Shown: in pieces, positions 6,766-15,322 of the stretch
Layout: the number at the start of each line of letters is the position of its first letter
Position numbering within the stretch: the first letter of the stretch is position 1
NCBI GenBank assembly: GCA_964563155.1
Contig: CAZLVL010000004.1
Span: 1 to 64,000, forward strand
DNA from: DUPQ01 sp964563155
GTDB taxonomy: Bacteria; Bacillota; Clostridia; DUPQ01
Direction of reading: 5' to 3'
Length of the DNA stretch: 64,000 bases
The notes under the pieces: generated by a model
What the model was told of the DNA's origin: nothing
Databases searched by the model: none
The model's input: the letters and a program-made list of their open reading frames with translations, nothing else
Made by a program: the position numbers and the translations under genes

Positions 6766-8087
6766 CATCTAATAAAAAAGATATAAGAACCAACAAGAGA
6801 AGACCTAAAAATACAAAAACTTCTCAATTTAAACAAAAACGTAAAGCAAGTGTAAAAAAACCAGTATTTCAACAACCAAGAAAGTTTAAAAAAAGACCGG
6901 AAGAAGACTATGTAGTAAGAAAAGATTCCTATACAGGTAAAGCTTTTGAAGAGCTTAACCTGTCATCTGCTATGTTAAAAGCCTTGGATAAGAAAGGATA
7001 TTCCCATTCTTCTTCTGTACAGTCTTTGGTTATTCCCCACATGTTGGAGTATAAGGATGTAATTGCAAAAGCTCCTACAGGAACTGGCAAGACCTTTGCC
7101 TTTGGAATTCCCATCTTAGAACAGCTAAACTTTAAGCAAAAAGAGCCACAAGCCCTAATATTGGCTCCTACAAGAGAACTGGTAATACAGATTACCGATG
7201 AAATGATGATGCTACAAGAGTTTATGAATGGTGTAAAAATTGAAGCTATTTATGGGGGAAAACCCATAGATAAACAAATTACAGCCTTATCTAAAAAACC
7301 TCAAATTATTGTGGCAACACCAGGACGACTCATAGACCATATAAATAGAAATACCATTGACTTGTCTAAAGTAAGGACCTGTGTTTTAGATGAAGCAGAC
7401 AGAATGCTGGATATGGGCTTTATTGAAGAGGTAAGTGGAATTTTAAAGCTTCTTAAGGGCAGAAAGAACCTAGCCCTACTATCTGCTACCATGTCTATTG
7501 CAGTAATGGATATTTCATGGCTTTATCAAAGGGATCCTGTAGAGATTATGATTGAAGAAGAAGATTTAGATAAGCCAGATATTAACCAATACAGCATTTT
7601 GGTCCCTAATTTAAGCTCTAAAATGAAGGCTGTTGCTAGTTTAATGGATAACAACCCCATATACAAGGTTTTAGTCTTTTGTAATACCATTAACATGGTT
7701 AAAAGGCTAACAGAATACTTAATACAAGCAGGCTATTCTGCATCTTCCATTTATGGAGCCAAGGCTCAAACTGGAAGAGAAAGGGCTATAAGGTTTTTTA
7801 GAAATGAACAGCTAAATATTCTAATTGCTACTGATGTGGCAGCCAGAGGGCTAGATATAAATGATGTAGATGCAGTTATAAACTTTGATTTACCAGATGA
7901 TAAGGAACAATATGTGCACAGGATTGGAAGAACCGGAAGAGCCCTTAAGACTGGAATGGCTATTAACCTAATGAGTGCCTTTGATTTTGATAAATTCAAA
8001 GAGATTATTAAGTATGGAAAATATGACCCAAAAGATATAAAAGAAATTCCCTATGATGGTATACTTAAGGTAGAAGAAGGAGAATAA
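6762..8087 (+). CDS. DEAD-box ATP-dependent RNA helicase
   Basis: ATP-dependent RNA unwinding protein, probably acting in ribosome assembly or mRNA turnover. The 441-residue protein has a basic N-terminal extension (about residues 1-50), a Q-motif, Walker A APTGTGKT (104-111), APTRELV, TPGRL, DEAD near residue 210 (VLDEADRMLD), SAT (LLSATM) and the C-terminal ATDVAARGLD and HRIGRTGRA motifs. It lacks the long RNA-binding C-terminal domain of DbpA or CshA, so the subclass is unclear. The start overlaps hisE as ATGA. Confidence 0.92.
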   Translation: MTSNKKDIRTNKRRPKNTKTSQFKQKRKASVKKPVFQQPRKFKKRPEEDYVVRKDSYTGKAFEELNLSSAMLKALDKKGYSHSSSVQSLVIPHMLEYKDVIAKAPTGTGKTFAFGIPILEQLNFKQKEPQALILAPTRELVIQITDEMMMLQEFMNGVKIEAIYGGKPIDKQITALSKKPQIIVATPGRLIDHINRNTIDLSKVRTCVLDEADRMLDMGFIEEVSGILKLLKGRKNLALLSATMSIAVMDISWLYQRDPVEIMIEEEDLDKPDINQYSILVPNLSSKMKAVASLMDNNPIYKVLVFCNTINMVKRLTEYLIQAGYSASSIYGAKAQTGRERAIRFFRNEQLNILIATDVAARGLDINDVDAVINFDLPDDKEQYVHRIGRTGRALKTGMAINLMSAFDFDKFKEIIKYGKYDPKDIKEIPYDGILKVEEGE

Positions 8088-8091
8088 AGTC

Positions 8092-8952
8092 ATGATAATA
8101 GATGCTCATAACCATGCTGATTGGCATAAGACAGATTTAAAAGGCTTTTTAGCCAATATGGAAAAGTATAATATTGATCTTACTTGGCTTTTATCCTGGG
8201 AATGTCCAAGACCTGAGTATGAGCACTATAGAGGGGCTTTAACCTCCTATTTGCCCAATGGTCCTATTCCTTTTTCATCTGGCTTGGCCTACAAAAAAGC
8301 TCATCCTGATAAGTTTGTTCTAGGCTATTGTCCAGACCCTAGAGACCCTGATGCCATAAACAATCTAGAAGCTGCAAGATATATGCATGATGCTAGGGTT
8401 TGTGGAGAACTTAAGGTTAGAATGATGTATGATAACCCAGATGCAATCCGCCTTTATAAAAAAGCAGGGGAGATGGGTATGCCTGTTGTCATGCACTTTG
8501 ACTATGAGTTTAATAAACCTTGGTCTAATGGGTGGCCAAATTTTTGGTATGGTGGAGGAATTGATTCCTTAGAAAGAGCCTTACAAAAATGTCCTGACAC
8601 CATTTTTCTAGGTCATGCTCCTGGTTTTTGGGCCCATATTTCCAATGATGACCAATTTGATAAGTTATCCTATCCAAAAGGTCCGGTAGTTGAAGGTGGT
8701 AGAATTGGCCAATTGCTAGACAAATATGATAACTTGTATTGTGATATGTCAGCAGGTTCTGGAGCAAATGCCTTTAAAAGAGATATGGATCATGCCTTTG
8801 AATTTATTAATAAGTATCAAGATAGAATTCTTTATGCAAGAGACTATTTTGACAATGTCCATCAAGAGTTTATTGAGGCTTTAGATTTAAGCCAGGATGT
8901 TAAGGATAAAATATATTTTAAAAATGCCTTAAAGTTAGTTCCTTTAGATTAA
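8092..8952 (+). CDS. Amidohydrolase-superfamily metal-dependent hydrolase
   Basis: TIM-barrel hydrolase of the amidohydrolase 2 type (decarboxylases and lactonase-like enzymes). The 286-residue protein opens MIIDAHNH, giving the HxH metal pair H6/H8, with further candidate ligands in VVMHFDY (about 132-138), FLGHAPGFW (about 173-181) and YARDYFD near residue 250. No signal peptide, so cytoplasmic. It starts 4 nt after the helicase stop and ends 1 nt before the next gene, so it belongs to the same transcription unit. The substrate cannot be predicted. Confidence 0.8.
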   Translation: MIIDAHNHADWHKTDLKGFLANMEKYNIDLTWLLSWECPRPEYEHYRGALTSYLPNGPIPFSSGLAYKKAHPDKFVLGYCPDPRDPDAINNLEAARYMHDARVCGELKVRMMYDNPDAIRLYKKAGEMGMPVVMHFDYEFNKPWSNGWPNFWYGGGIDSLERALQKCPDTIFLGHAPGFWAHISNDDQFDKLSYPKGPVVEGGRIGQLLDKYDNLYCDMSAGSGANAFKRDMDHAFEFINKYQDRILYARDYFDNVHQEFIEALDLSQDVKDKIYFKNALKLVPLD

Positions 8953-8953
8953 T

Positions 8954-9523
8954 ATGAATATTTTAGTAAGTGGCTTTGAAGCCTTTTTAGGTTTTGAAGA
9001 AAATGTAACTCAAATACTTTTAGAAAACTTGCCTAATAAAATTGGCAAGTTTAATATTATTAAGCTTTTGCTTCCAGTGGTTTATGGTGAAGGCTTTTTT
9101 CTTTTAGATGAAAAGATAAATTTAGTAAAACCTGACTATGTCATAGCCTTAGGCATGGCAGCTTCAAGAAAAAAGATAAGTATAGAAAAAATAGCTGTAA
9201 ATATAAATGATAGCCAAGGTGAAGATAACAAGAAAGTTAAACTAAAAGACTCTATCATTGTTAAAGAAGGAGATTTAGCACTTGGCTGTGAAATCCACTT
9301 TGATTCTAATCTATATAATAATCCCTATATTTCCAACTCATACAGTGGGGGAACCTATGTCTGTAATGACCTTTATTACAGACTGTTAAACGAGAAAAAG
9401 ATTAAAAAAAATGTAAATATAGATTATCCCCAGGCTGTATTTGTTCATTGTCCTTCATTTGAAAATATCCCCCAAGCCATTCAACTTAAAGCTTTAGAGG
9501 ATATTATTTTATCTATTACATAA
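8954..9523 (+). CDS. Pyroglutamyl-peptidase I-like protein (peptidase family C15)
   Basis: Likely removes N-terminal pyroglutamate from peptides. The 189-residue protein is shorter than typical Pcp (about 215). It keeps candidate catalytic residues in the expected contexts: E78 in IEKIAVN, C137 in SGGTYVCN and H165 in FVHCPSF. The N-terminal VSGFEAFLGFEENVT matches the TGFEPFGG.xxNxS region only loosely, so specificity may differ. Last gene of the + strand run before the convergent minus-strand operon, with 20 nt between the stops and no evident terminator. Confidence 0.78.
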   Translation: MNILVSGFEAFLGFEENVTQILLENLPNKIGKFNIIKLLLPVVYGEGFFLLDEKINLVKPDYVIALGMAASRKKISIEKIAVNINDSQGEDNKKVKLKDSIIVKEGDLALGCEIHFDSNLYNNPYISNSYSGGTYVCNDLYYRLLNEKKIKKNVNIDYPQAVFVHCPSFENIPQAIQLKALEDIILSIT

Positions 9524-9543
9524 TTTATTAAAATTCTTGATTA

Positions 9544-10461
9544 TTATTTATTACTACTTTTAAGACCGAAAAATTCTAGGGCCTTAAGTTCATTTTCTAC
9601 ATTATATATATTCAAATTCTCACTGGCATAAAAAAAGATGTTTGCAATAACCTTATCAATCCAGCCTCTTGAAAAAAGTTGCTTTGCAAAATTAACTGCT
9701 AAATCATCTATTTCATTTTTATCATTTACCAAATCTAGATAATTCCACATGACCTCATTACTAATTTCTACCCCATTAAATCTTTGAATTTCAATCTTAT
9801 CTCTAGATATAGATAAATCTTCAGAAATTAAAGATACATAGAGTAAAAGATTTATGTATCCACCATCAATGTATCTAGCAATCTTTTTAAATTTCCTAGC
9901 TAAGTTAATATCTTCTAGAAGTTCCTTTTTTTCTAAAGACATTTTTTCTAATAACTTCCACCTAAATTCATCATCAATAAAGTCATGATAAAGAACCTTT
10001 AAAAAAGCATCTTCTGTGCTTTCACTTTTTAAGCCTAAAACACAATACCAATAGGATATAAGTATTTGATATATGGAGTTTTTAGAATCTTGCTCATAAG
10101 CTTTAAAGGTATCTTTCATTTTTTGCAAAAAGAAATATGAAGTCATGGTAGCCCTATAGTTCTTTTTTAAAAGAGCTGTTTCTTGCATTAATAGGGAGGT
10201 TAAAAGCCTAACTTCTCTTTTGGAATCAAAGCTGTCATTGTATAGATAGTCCTCATGTTGTTCACATAAATCTACAACCTTTTTATATTCACCTATACAA
10301 GAATAAGCTGTTATTAAACCCCAAAAGGACCTAAAAGGTTCAGCTTGATACTTAAGAAGATTTTTAAAGCCAACAATAGCCTCTTTATAATCTCTGTTTC
10401 TTAGGGCTAATAGACAAGCTGGATAGCTTTGTGTTGTATCTATTATAGGCTTGTTTGTCAT
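9544..10461 (-). CDS. Unrecognised protein, third gene of the ZorAB-like operon
   Basis: I do not recognise this 305-residue protein. It is soluble-looking, without signal peptide or membrane segment, and largely helical. The N-terminal 100 residues (ACLLALRNRDYKEAIVGFKN..., FRSFWGLITAYSCIGEYKKV) look like two TPR-type helical pairs. There is no Walker motif, nuclease motif or helicase motif, so it is not a ZorC/D/E-type effector that I can identify. It starts 8 nt after the OmpA-domain gene stop, so it is almost certainly co-transcribed and may be a cytoplasmic partner of the motor-like pair. Confidence 0.7.
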   Translation of the reverse strand: MTNKPIIDTTQSYPACLLALRNRDYKEAIVGFKNLLKYQAEPFRSFWGLITAYSCIGEYKKVVDLCEQHEDYLYNDSFDSKREVRLLTSLLMQETALLKKNYRATMTSYFFLQKMKDTFKAYEQDSKNSIYQILISYWYCVLGLKSESTEDAFLKVLYHDFIDDEFRWKLLEKMSLEKKELLEDINLARKFKKIARYIDGGYINLLLYVSLISEDLSISRDKIEIQRFNGVEISNEVMWNYLDLVNDKNEIDDLAVNFAKQLFSRGWIDKVIANIFFYASENLNIYNVENELKALEFFGLKSSNK

Positions 10462-10469
10462 ACTTTCTC

Positions 10470-11507
10470 CTATTTTGCTTTATCTAGAGAGTCTAAATAC
10501 TCTTGAATAATTTGTCCAATATTTTCTTCTCTTACAACAATTGATATTTCAATTCTTCTGTTTTGAGCTCTTAAGACCTCTGTATAGTCATTTTGTACAA
10601 GACGTCTTGAAGAGGAATAACCTACAGCTCCAAAATATTTAGCATATCTTGACTCCAGCCTCCAGTTTGCGGCGAAAAGTTGGAGTAAAACAGCATTTGC
10701 TCTATCTGTAGAAAGCTTTTGATTCACCTCAAAGCCACCTTCAGAACTGGCATGGCCTTCAATCATAATTGCTTCAATGTACTGACTAGATTCTTGTAAA
10801 ACTTCATCAAAGGTTACAGCAAGCCTGTTTATAAGGGTTCTTCCAGATGATGATATCTCGTCACTACCGCTGGGGAAAAGTAAGCTAGCCTTTATCTGCA
10901 GATTTCCATCATCACCTATGGTTACATAGCCTGGCCCCATAGCATCATCAATAGATTTTTTAACCTTTTCAAAAATATCGACCTGCATAACAGCTACCTT
11001 TTGTAACTGTTCTCTCATGGACTCCAATTCTATAGTGTTTAGAGCTATAAGAGCTAGAAGGTCTTGTTTTTGGGTTTCTAAAGCTGCTTGTTGTTCTGCT
11101 AATATGAGGATCAATTTTTCCATATCTGCAGCCTCTTCTTCTGAGAGTTCCAAGGCTGCCTGTTTATTGGCTAATTCATTTTCTAACAAGCTTAAAGATA
11201 CTTCTTTTGCTGCTAATTCTTTTTCTAGCATGATAAGTATGGTTTGTTTTGTTTCTAAATCCAATTGAGTTTCTTGTAAGGCTAACTCCTTAGCAGCAAG
11301 ATCATTTCTTGTGCTTTCTAATTGGGCTCCAGTAGCAATGTTTGTAGCTTCTTGTTCATCTAGATTTATGGAGATAATAATATTTTTAATAAAAACAATT
11401 AAGACCAAAAATAGCATTATCAAGACCATAGTGGACATAACATCAGCAAAGGAAGGCCAATAGTTTTCTGCCTCTTCTTTTTTGAAAAAACTAACTCTTT
11501 GTTTCAA
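10470..11507 (-). CDS. ZorB/MotB-like OmpA-domain membrane protein
   Basis: Predicted stator-type subunit that couples a membrane ion channel to peptidoglycan. The 345-residue protein has a short cytoplasmic N-terminus, one membrane helix (about 18-45, YWPSFADVMSTMVLIMLF) with a candidate ion-carrying Asp22, a coiled coil (about 50-175, heptad-like LAAKE/LANKQ pattern) and an OmpA-like domain (about 200-325) with LSTDRANAV (265-273) and NRRIEI (316-321). The usual Asp of the GHTD motif is Ser here (GHASSEGG, 251-258), so peptidoglycan binding may be altered. It lies 27 nt after the MotA/ExbB gene. ZorB and MotB share this layout; no flagellar genes are nearby. Confidence 0.85.
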   Translation of the reverse strand: MKQRVSFFKKEEAENYWPSFADVMSTMVLIMLFLVLIVFIKNIIISINLDEQEATNIATGAQLESTRNDLAAKELALQETQLDLETKQTILIMLEKELAAKEVSLSLLENELANKQAALELSEEEAADMEKLILILAEQQAALETQKQDLLALIALNTIELESMREQLQKVAVMQVDIFEKVKKSIDDAMGPGYVTIGDDGNLQIKASLLFPSGSDEISSSGRTLINRLAVTFDEVLQESSQYIEAIMIEGHASSEGGFEVNQKLSTDRANAVLLQLFAANWRLESRYAKYFGAVGYSSSRRLVQNDYTEVLRAQNRRIEISIVVREENIGQIIQEYLDSLDKAK

Positions 11508-11534
11508 TTTGTCACCTCATTTTTCTTTTGTATA

Positions 11535-12998
11535 CTATTGCTCTGTCTTTATGCTTCTTTCAATATCATCTAATTTCTTTTGGAGTTTTCCAGCAACCGA
11601 TTTGTTATACACAGAGGCCTGTTCAGGCAAAGAAGCTATGGTCTGGGCTAAAATCTTTTGATTGTCCTCAAAGTTACTGGTCATTTTTGAAAGTCTTTCT
11701 TGGGTTTGTGTCATTATTTGAGCATTATTTTCACTTATGGTTTTACTGCTTTCTACTAAAGCTGTTTCAAAGGATTCTTGCATCTTTAGGGTTAAGCCTT
11801 CAATTTCACTAGCAGTAGTTAAAACTGCTTGTGCAAAAACTTCACGCATATTGCTAAGTGCCTTAGTATTTTCTTCACCTGAGGCTTGCATGCTTTCGCT
11901 GAGTTTATCTAGTGCTGATACTGTTAAGTCAACCTGCTTAGCTAAGGTGGATAATTCTTCTAAAGTCTCTTTGTTAGTCACTGCCATTTGCCCTGCAGCA
12001 TCTTTTACATCAGCAGCAAAAGTTTCAATAGCTTCATAGTTTCTAGCAATTAGATTGGATGAATTGGATAGACTTTCACTCATTTTAATAAATGATACAT
12101 CCATTTTTTCCACATTCTCTTTTAGATTTAGATTAAAGTCAGACATATCATGAAGGGTATTGCCTAAGTTTATAATTGCTAGGTCAAAACGCTCTACTGT
12201 AGTATCTAAGGCTTGAGAAGATACAGACACATCCATAACTACATTGGTCAAGTTTTCTGCAAAATCATTAACAGTGTTTCTTAAGGAAACTTCAATTTTC
12301 TCTCCAAACTCAACAAAGGTATCCTTGAGAATCCTGTTCATCATGGTGTATTCAGTTTCCTTATCTTTAGCTATTAATACAGCTATATTATTGTCTAAGT
12401 ACTCCTCAATATCTACCATTAGGGCTCTTTTTTGCTCTTCACAGTCTATGGCTATAAGGGTTAGGTTTAGAATAACCGAGCCAAACAAGCCTACAAGGCT
12501 GGTTGTAAAGGCTGCACCCATTCCTCTAGCAGCACCTGCTAGTCTGACAAGAATCTCATTCCAGTCCAAGGAGGAAGAACCAATATCTTGAAGAAGAACA
12601 TTTACAAGTTCACTTACCGAAATGGTCAAACCAATAAATGTTCCCAATAGGCCTAATGTTACCATTATGCCCATACTCTTTCTGACAAAAGTTTCACCTA
12701 GTTGACTTAAACCAGCATGCTCAGCAAAGTTCTTCTCAATAATAGCTTGGGTATTAACATTGTTACTGTTAACCTCTCCAGCAATCTTGTAGTCTTGAAC
12801 AATCTTATTAAGCATTTCATTCTTGAAAGTACCAGCTCTTCTATTTTCTCTATCATTTACTTGCTTTCTAAGTCTGGAATATTTAATTCTAATTAAAATA
12901 TTTGCTACAAAAGCTAGAATAAAGAGGATAAAAATCAAAATAATTACTGCTTGTCCTGATAATTCAATGGATTTAAACAATGATATTAGGTAATTCAT
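11535..12998 (-). CDS. ZorA-like MotA/TolQ/ExbB proton-channel protein with long coiled-coil tail
   Basis: Predicted ion-channel subunit of a membrane motor. The 487-residue protein has membrane segments near 16-37, 107-128 (MVTLGLLGTFIGLTISV) and 160-183 (MGAAFTTSLVGLFGSVI), the MotA/ExbB core. About 300 residues of uninterrupted coiled coil (190-487) then project into the cytoplasm, full of heptads. A MotA core with a long cytoplasmic tail is the hallmark of ZorA; flagellar MotA and ExbB lack it. The start has AAGGAG 6-7 nt upstream and an extended -10 promoter. First gene of a three-gene minus-strand operon flanked by housekeeping genes on the other strand. Confidence 0.85.
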   Translation of the reverse strand: MNYLISLFKSIELSGQAVIILIFILFILAFVANILIRIKYSRLRKQVNDRENRRAGTFKNEMLNKIVQDYKIAGEVNSNNVNTQAIIEKNFAEHAGLSQLGETFVRKSMGIMVTLGLLGTFIGLTISVSELVNVLLQDIGSSSLDWNEILVRLAGAARGMGAAFTTSLVGLFGSVILNLTLIAIDCEEQKRALMVDIEEYLDNNIAVLIAKDKETEYTMMNRILKDTFVEFGEKIEVSLRNTVNDFAENLTNVVMDVSVSSQALDTTVERFDLAIINLGNTLHDMSDFNLNLKENVEKMDVSFIKMSESLSNSSNLIARNYEAIETFAADVKDAAGQMAVTNKETLEELSTLAKQVDLTVSALDKLSESMQASGEENTKALSNMREVFAQAVLTTASEIEGLTLKMQESFETALVESSKTISENNAQIMTQTQERLSKMTSNFEDNQKILAQTIASLPEQASVYNKSVAGKLQKKLDDIERSIKTEQ

Positions 12999-13025
12999 AT
13001 TTTCTCCTTGTTTGTTAATATGCTT

Positions 13026-13053
13026 ATTTTAACATAAAAGTTTAAATTTAAAG
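13026..13053 (-). promoter_or_regulatory. Promoter of the ZorAB-like operon
   Basis: Read on the minus strand, TGTTAAAAT forms an extended -10 (hexamer 13026-13031 on +). A weak -35 CTTTAA lies 16 nt upstream (13048-13053). AAGGAG follows shortly before the ATG at 12998. Confidence 0.5.
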
Positions 13054-13124
13054 ACTGTTTACAAAAGTTTAACAATATTTGCTAAGCCATATTTGTTTGT
13101 TAGACGAAGAAATAATGCTAAAAG

Positions 13125-13152
13125 TTCACTATTTAGAATAAGATGTGATAAA
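13125..13152 (+). promoter_or_regulatory. Possible promoter of queT
   Basis: TTCACT (13125-13130) and GATAAA (13147-13152) are spaced by 16 nt with TGT before the -10. The match is weak, but the position, divergent from the minus-strand operon, is sensible. I do not see a preQ1 aptamer here. Confidence 0.35.
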
Positions 13153-13175
13153 CTGATTTTTGATAAAGGTGAGCC

Positions 13176-13649
13176 ATGTTTAGAAAATATATTGCCATAC
13201 CAGCCTTAATAGCAGCCATCTACTGTGCCTTAATATTTATGTTTATGCCCTTAAGTTTTGGGACTGTACAAGTTAGGGTAGCAGAGGCTCTGACTGTTTT
13301 ACCATATTTTACATCATCAGCCATATATGGAATATTTTTAGGCTGTTTTTTAGCTAACCTTTTTGGTGGAGCAGGTATTTTAGACTTGGTTTTAGGCTCT
13401 CTTGCCAGTCTTTTAGCTGCTTTTTTAACATCCAAGATTAAAAACAAGTGGCTAGCACCTCTTCCTCCTGTGGTGATTAATATGTTTGTAGTAGCATATG
13501 TTTTGCATGTTTACTACTCACTAGACTATTGGGTAGGGGTTGTTTCGGTAGGCTTAGGCCAATTAATATCTTGTTATGGTTTAGGTATGCTTTTATTGCT
13601 TCAACTAGAAAAGCATAAAGATAGGTTGTTTGGAGAAAATATTAGGTAA
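13176..13649 (+). CDS. queT: QueT-type queuosine precursor transporter
   Basis: Predicted substrate-binding membrane component (S component) of an energy-coupling-factor transporter for queuosine precursors such as preQ1 or queuine. The 157-residue protein is very hydrophobic, with about five membrane helices and the family signature VQVRVAEALTVLPYF near 30-45. Its substrate fits the presence of queA and tgt elsewhere in the window (40.2-42.4 kb). The ECF energising module is not in this window. A GGTGAG ribosome site precedes the ATG. Confidence 0.85.
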   Translation: MFRKYIAIPALIAAIYCALIFMFMPLSFGTVQVRVAEALTVLPYFTSSAIYGIFLGCFLANLFGGAGILDLVLGSLASLLAAFLTSKIKNKWLAPLPPVVINMFVVAYVLHVYYSLDYWVGVVSVGLGQLISCYGLGMLLLLQLEKHKDRLFGENIR

Positions 13650-13690
13650 GAAATATAGGAGCATATACAAATTTAGAAAGAGTATTTAAT

Positions 13691-13951
13691 ATGAAGGATA
13701 ATTTAAACAAAAGAAACATAGTGGATTGGGCTTTGATTTTGGCCTACATTTTAGCTTTAACCATTTCAGATGACCCCATCTTTAGAGGCTATACCTTATT
13801 GGCTATTTCCATAGTGGGAATATGTATATCTCTTGGGATTTTACTTTTTAAGAAGGATTTAAATAAGAACCAAAAAACAAGAGAGATTATTGGTATTGTA
13901 CTTTTAACTATAGCTTTGGGCTTTGCCATTTTTAGGCTATATATCCAATAA
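13691..13951 (+). CDS. Small membrane protein of unknown function
   Basis: I do not recognise this 86-residue protein. It has three predicted membrane helices (about 13-24, 33-52 and 65-84) joined by a basic loop (KKDLNKNQKTRE) that should face the cytoplasm. It starts 41 nt after queT and precedes the pfp promoter, so it is probably co-transcribed with queT. No clear ribosome site is visible. Confidence 0.6.
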   Translation: MKDNLNKRNIVDWALILAYILALTISDDPIFRGYTLLAISIVGICISLGILLFKKDLNKNQKTREIIGIVLLTIALGFAIFRLYIQ

Positions 13952-13995
13952 AGCTGAGCATATGAGTTAGAATATATTAGAATAAATGTAAAATA

Positions 13996-14024
13996 TTGTA
14001 ATGGCTTAGGCCTTATGATAAAAT
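13996..14024 (+). promoter_or_regulatory. Promoter of the pfp-fba operon
   Basis: TTGTAA (13996-14001), a 17-nt spacer and TAAAAT (14019-14024) preceded by TGA, an extended -10. ACGGAGG lies just before the ATG at 14056. Confidence 0.75.
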
Positions 14025-14055
14025 AGCGAGAGATTCAAATTACGGAGGTTTATAA

Positions 14056-15306
14056 ATGTCAAAATTAAAAGGAGCTGCAATTTTCGGACAATCGGGAGGA
14101 CCCACATCGGTTATTAACTCAAGTGCTTCCGGTGTTTTCCAACAAGCCTTAAAAGAAGATTGCATAACCGCAGTATATGGTGCTGCACATGGAATAAAGG
14201 GTATCTTGAATGAAGATTTTTATGATATTTCTCAAGAAACACAAGAAGAATTAGATTTATTAAAAACAACTCCATCTTCAGCTTTAGGTTCTGTTAGATA
14301 CAAGTTAGCTGATCCAAGTGTGGATGACAAAGATTACAAAAGACTATTAGAAGTTTTCAAAAAATATAATATAAGGTATTTCTTCTATAATGGTGGAAAT
14401 GACTCTATGGATACTTGCAATAAAGTAAGTAAGTACATGGAAAAAGCAGGTTATGAATGCAGAGTTATTGGAGTTCCTAAGACCATAGATAACGATTTAA
14501 CCGGAACAGACCATTGTCCTGGCTATGGTTCAGCTGCTAAATATGTAGCTACCACAATCATGGAAGTTTATCACGACGCAAATGTTTATGACACACCTAT
14601 GATTACAGTAATTGAAATTATGGGAAGAAATGCTGGTTGGTTAACAGCTGCAAGTATGTTAGCAGCTTACAAGGGAACAGGTCCAGATTTAATCTATCTA
14701 CCAGAAGTACCCTTTACAATTGAAAAGTTCTTAAGCGATGTTAAAAAAGTATATGAAACAAAAGCCAGCCGTAAGGTTATTGTTGCTGTATCTGAAGGTT
14801 GTAAAGATAGCCAAGGCAGATATATTGCTGAAATGGGACAAACCCTTTCTAAAGATGCCTTTGGCCACGCTCAATTAGGCGGTGCTGCAACCATCTTAGG
14901 AGATATAGTGCAAAAAGAATTTGACTGCAAGGTAAGATCTATTGAATTTAGTTTAATGCAACGTTGTGCTTCTCATATAGGCTCTAGAACAGACATAGAA
15001 GAGGCCTTTATGGCAGGAACAGATGCTGTTAAAGCTGCTGTAAGTGGAAAAACTGGATATATGGTAGGTTTTGAGAGAGTTATGGAAGATGGAAAATATT
15101 CATGTAAGACCTTTTTGGTACCTCTATCAGATGCTGCTAATACCGAAAAAGCAGTTCCTCTAGAGTGGCTAAATGAAGGTCAAAACTTCTTGACATCTGA
15201 ATTTATCGATTATGCTCTTCCTTTAATTCAGGGCGATTCAGAAGTCCCCTTTGAAGAGGGCCTTCCAAGATTTGCAAAACTTAAAAAAGTAGCTGTAAAG
15301 AAATAG
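14056..15306 (+). CDS. pfp: Pyrophosphate-dependent phosphofructokinase
   Basis: Phosphorylates fructose 6-phosphate to the 1,6-bisphosphate, probably with PPi rather than ATP, in a reversible glycolytic step. The 416-residue protein has GGPTSVINSS near the N-terminus, GGNDS (113-117) and PKTIDND (141-147). In this family an Asp in the GGND/GGDD position plus PKTIDND marks the PPi type, whereas ATP enzymes have GGDGS and PGTIDND. EIMGRNAGWL supplies sugar-phosphate contacts. It is followed 16 nt later by aldolase, so the two consecutive glycolytic steps are one operon. Confidence 0.88.
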   Translation: MSKLKGAAIFGQSGGPTSVINSSASGVFQQALKEDCITAVYGAAHGIKGILNEDFYDISQETQEELDLLKTTPSSALGSVRYKLADPSVDDKDYKRLLEVFKKYNIRYFFYNGGNDSMDTCNKVSKYMEKAGYECRVIGVPKTIDNDLTGTDHCPGYGSAAKYVATTIMEVYHDANVYDTPMITVIEIMGRNAGWLTAASMLAAYKGTGPDLIYLPEVPFTIEKFLSDVKKVYETKASRKVIVAVSEGCKDSQGRYIAEMGQTLSKDAFGHAQLGGAATILGDIVQKEFDCKVRSIEFSLMQRCASHIGSRTDIEEAFMAGTDAVKAAVSGKTGYMVGFERVMEDGKYSCKTFLVPLSDAANTEKAVPLEWLNEGQNFLTSEFIDYALPLIQGDSEVPFEEGLPRFAKLKKVAVKK

Positions 15307-15322
15307 AAAGGAAGAAAATATT

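Noticed and set aside
9544..10461. Third gene of the minus-strand operon as a ZorC, ZorD or ZorE effector
   Set aside because: No helicase, HNH or EH-signature motif is visible in the protein.
11017..12591. Several + strand frames opposite the ZorAB-like genes
   Set aside because: They are serine-rich mirror images of the coiled-coil coding sequence on the minus strand, with no ribosome sites.
9524..13020. The minus-strand operon as part of a prophage or transposon
   Set aside because: No integrase, transposase, tRNA junction or flanking direct repeats can be seen; base composition and codon use resemble the surroundings.
13020..13175. preQ1 riboswitch before queT
   Set aside because: I find no C-rich/A-rich pseudoknot pattern of preQ1-I; the region is only AT-rich with a weak promoter.
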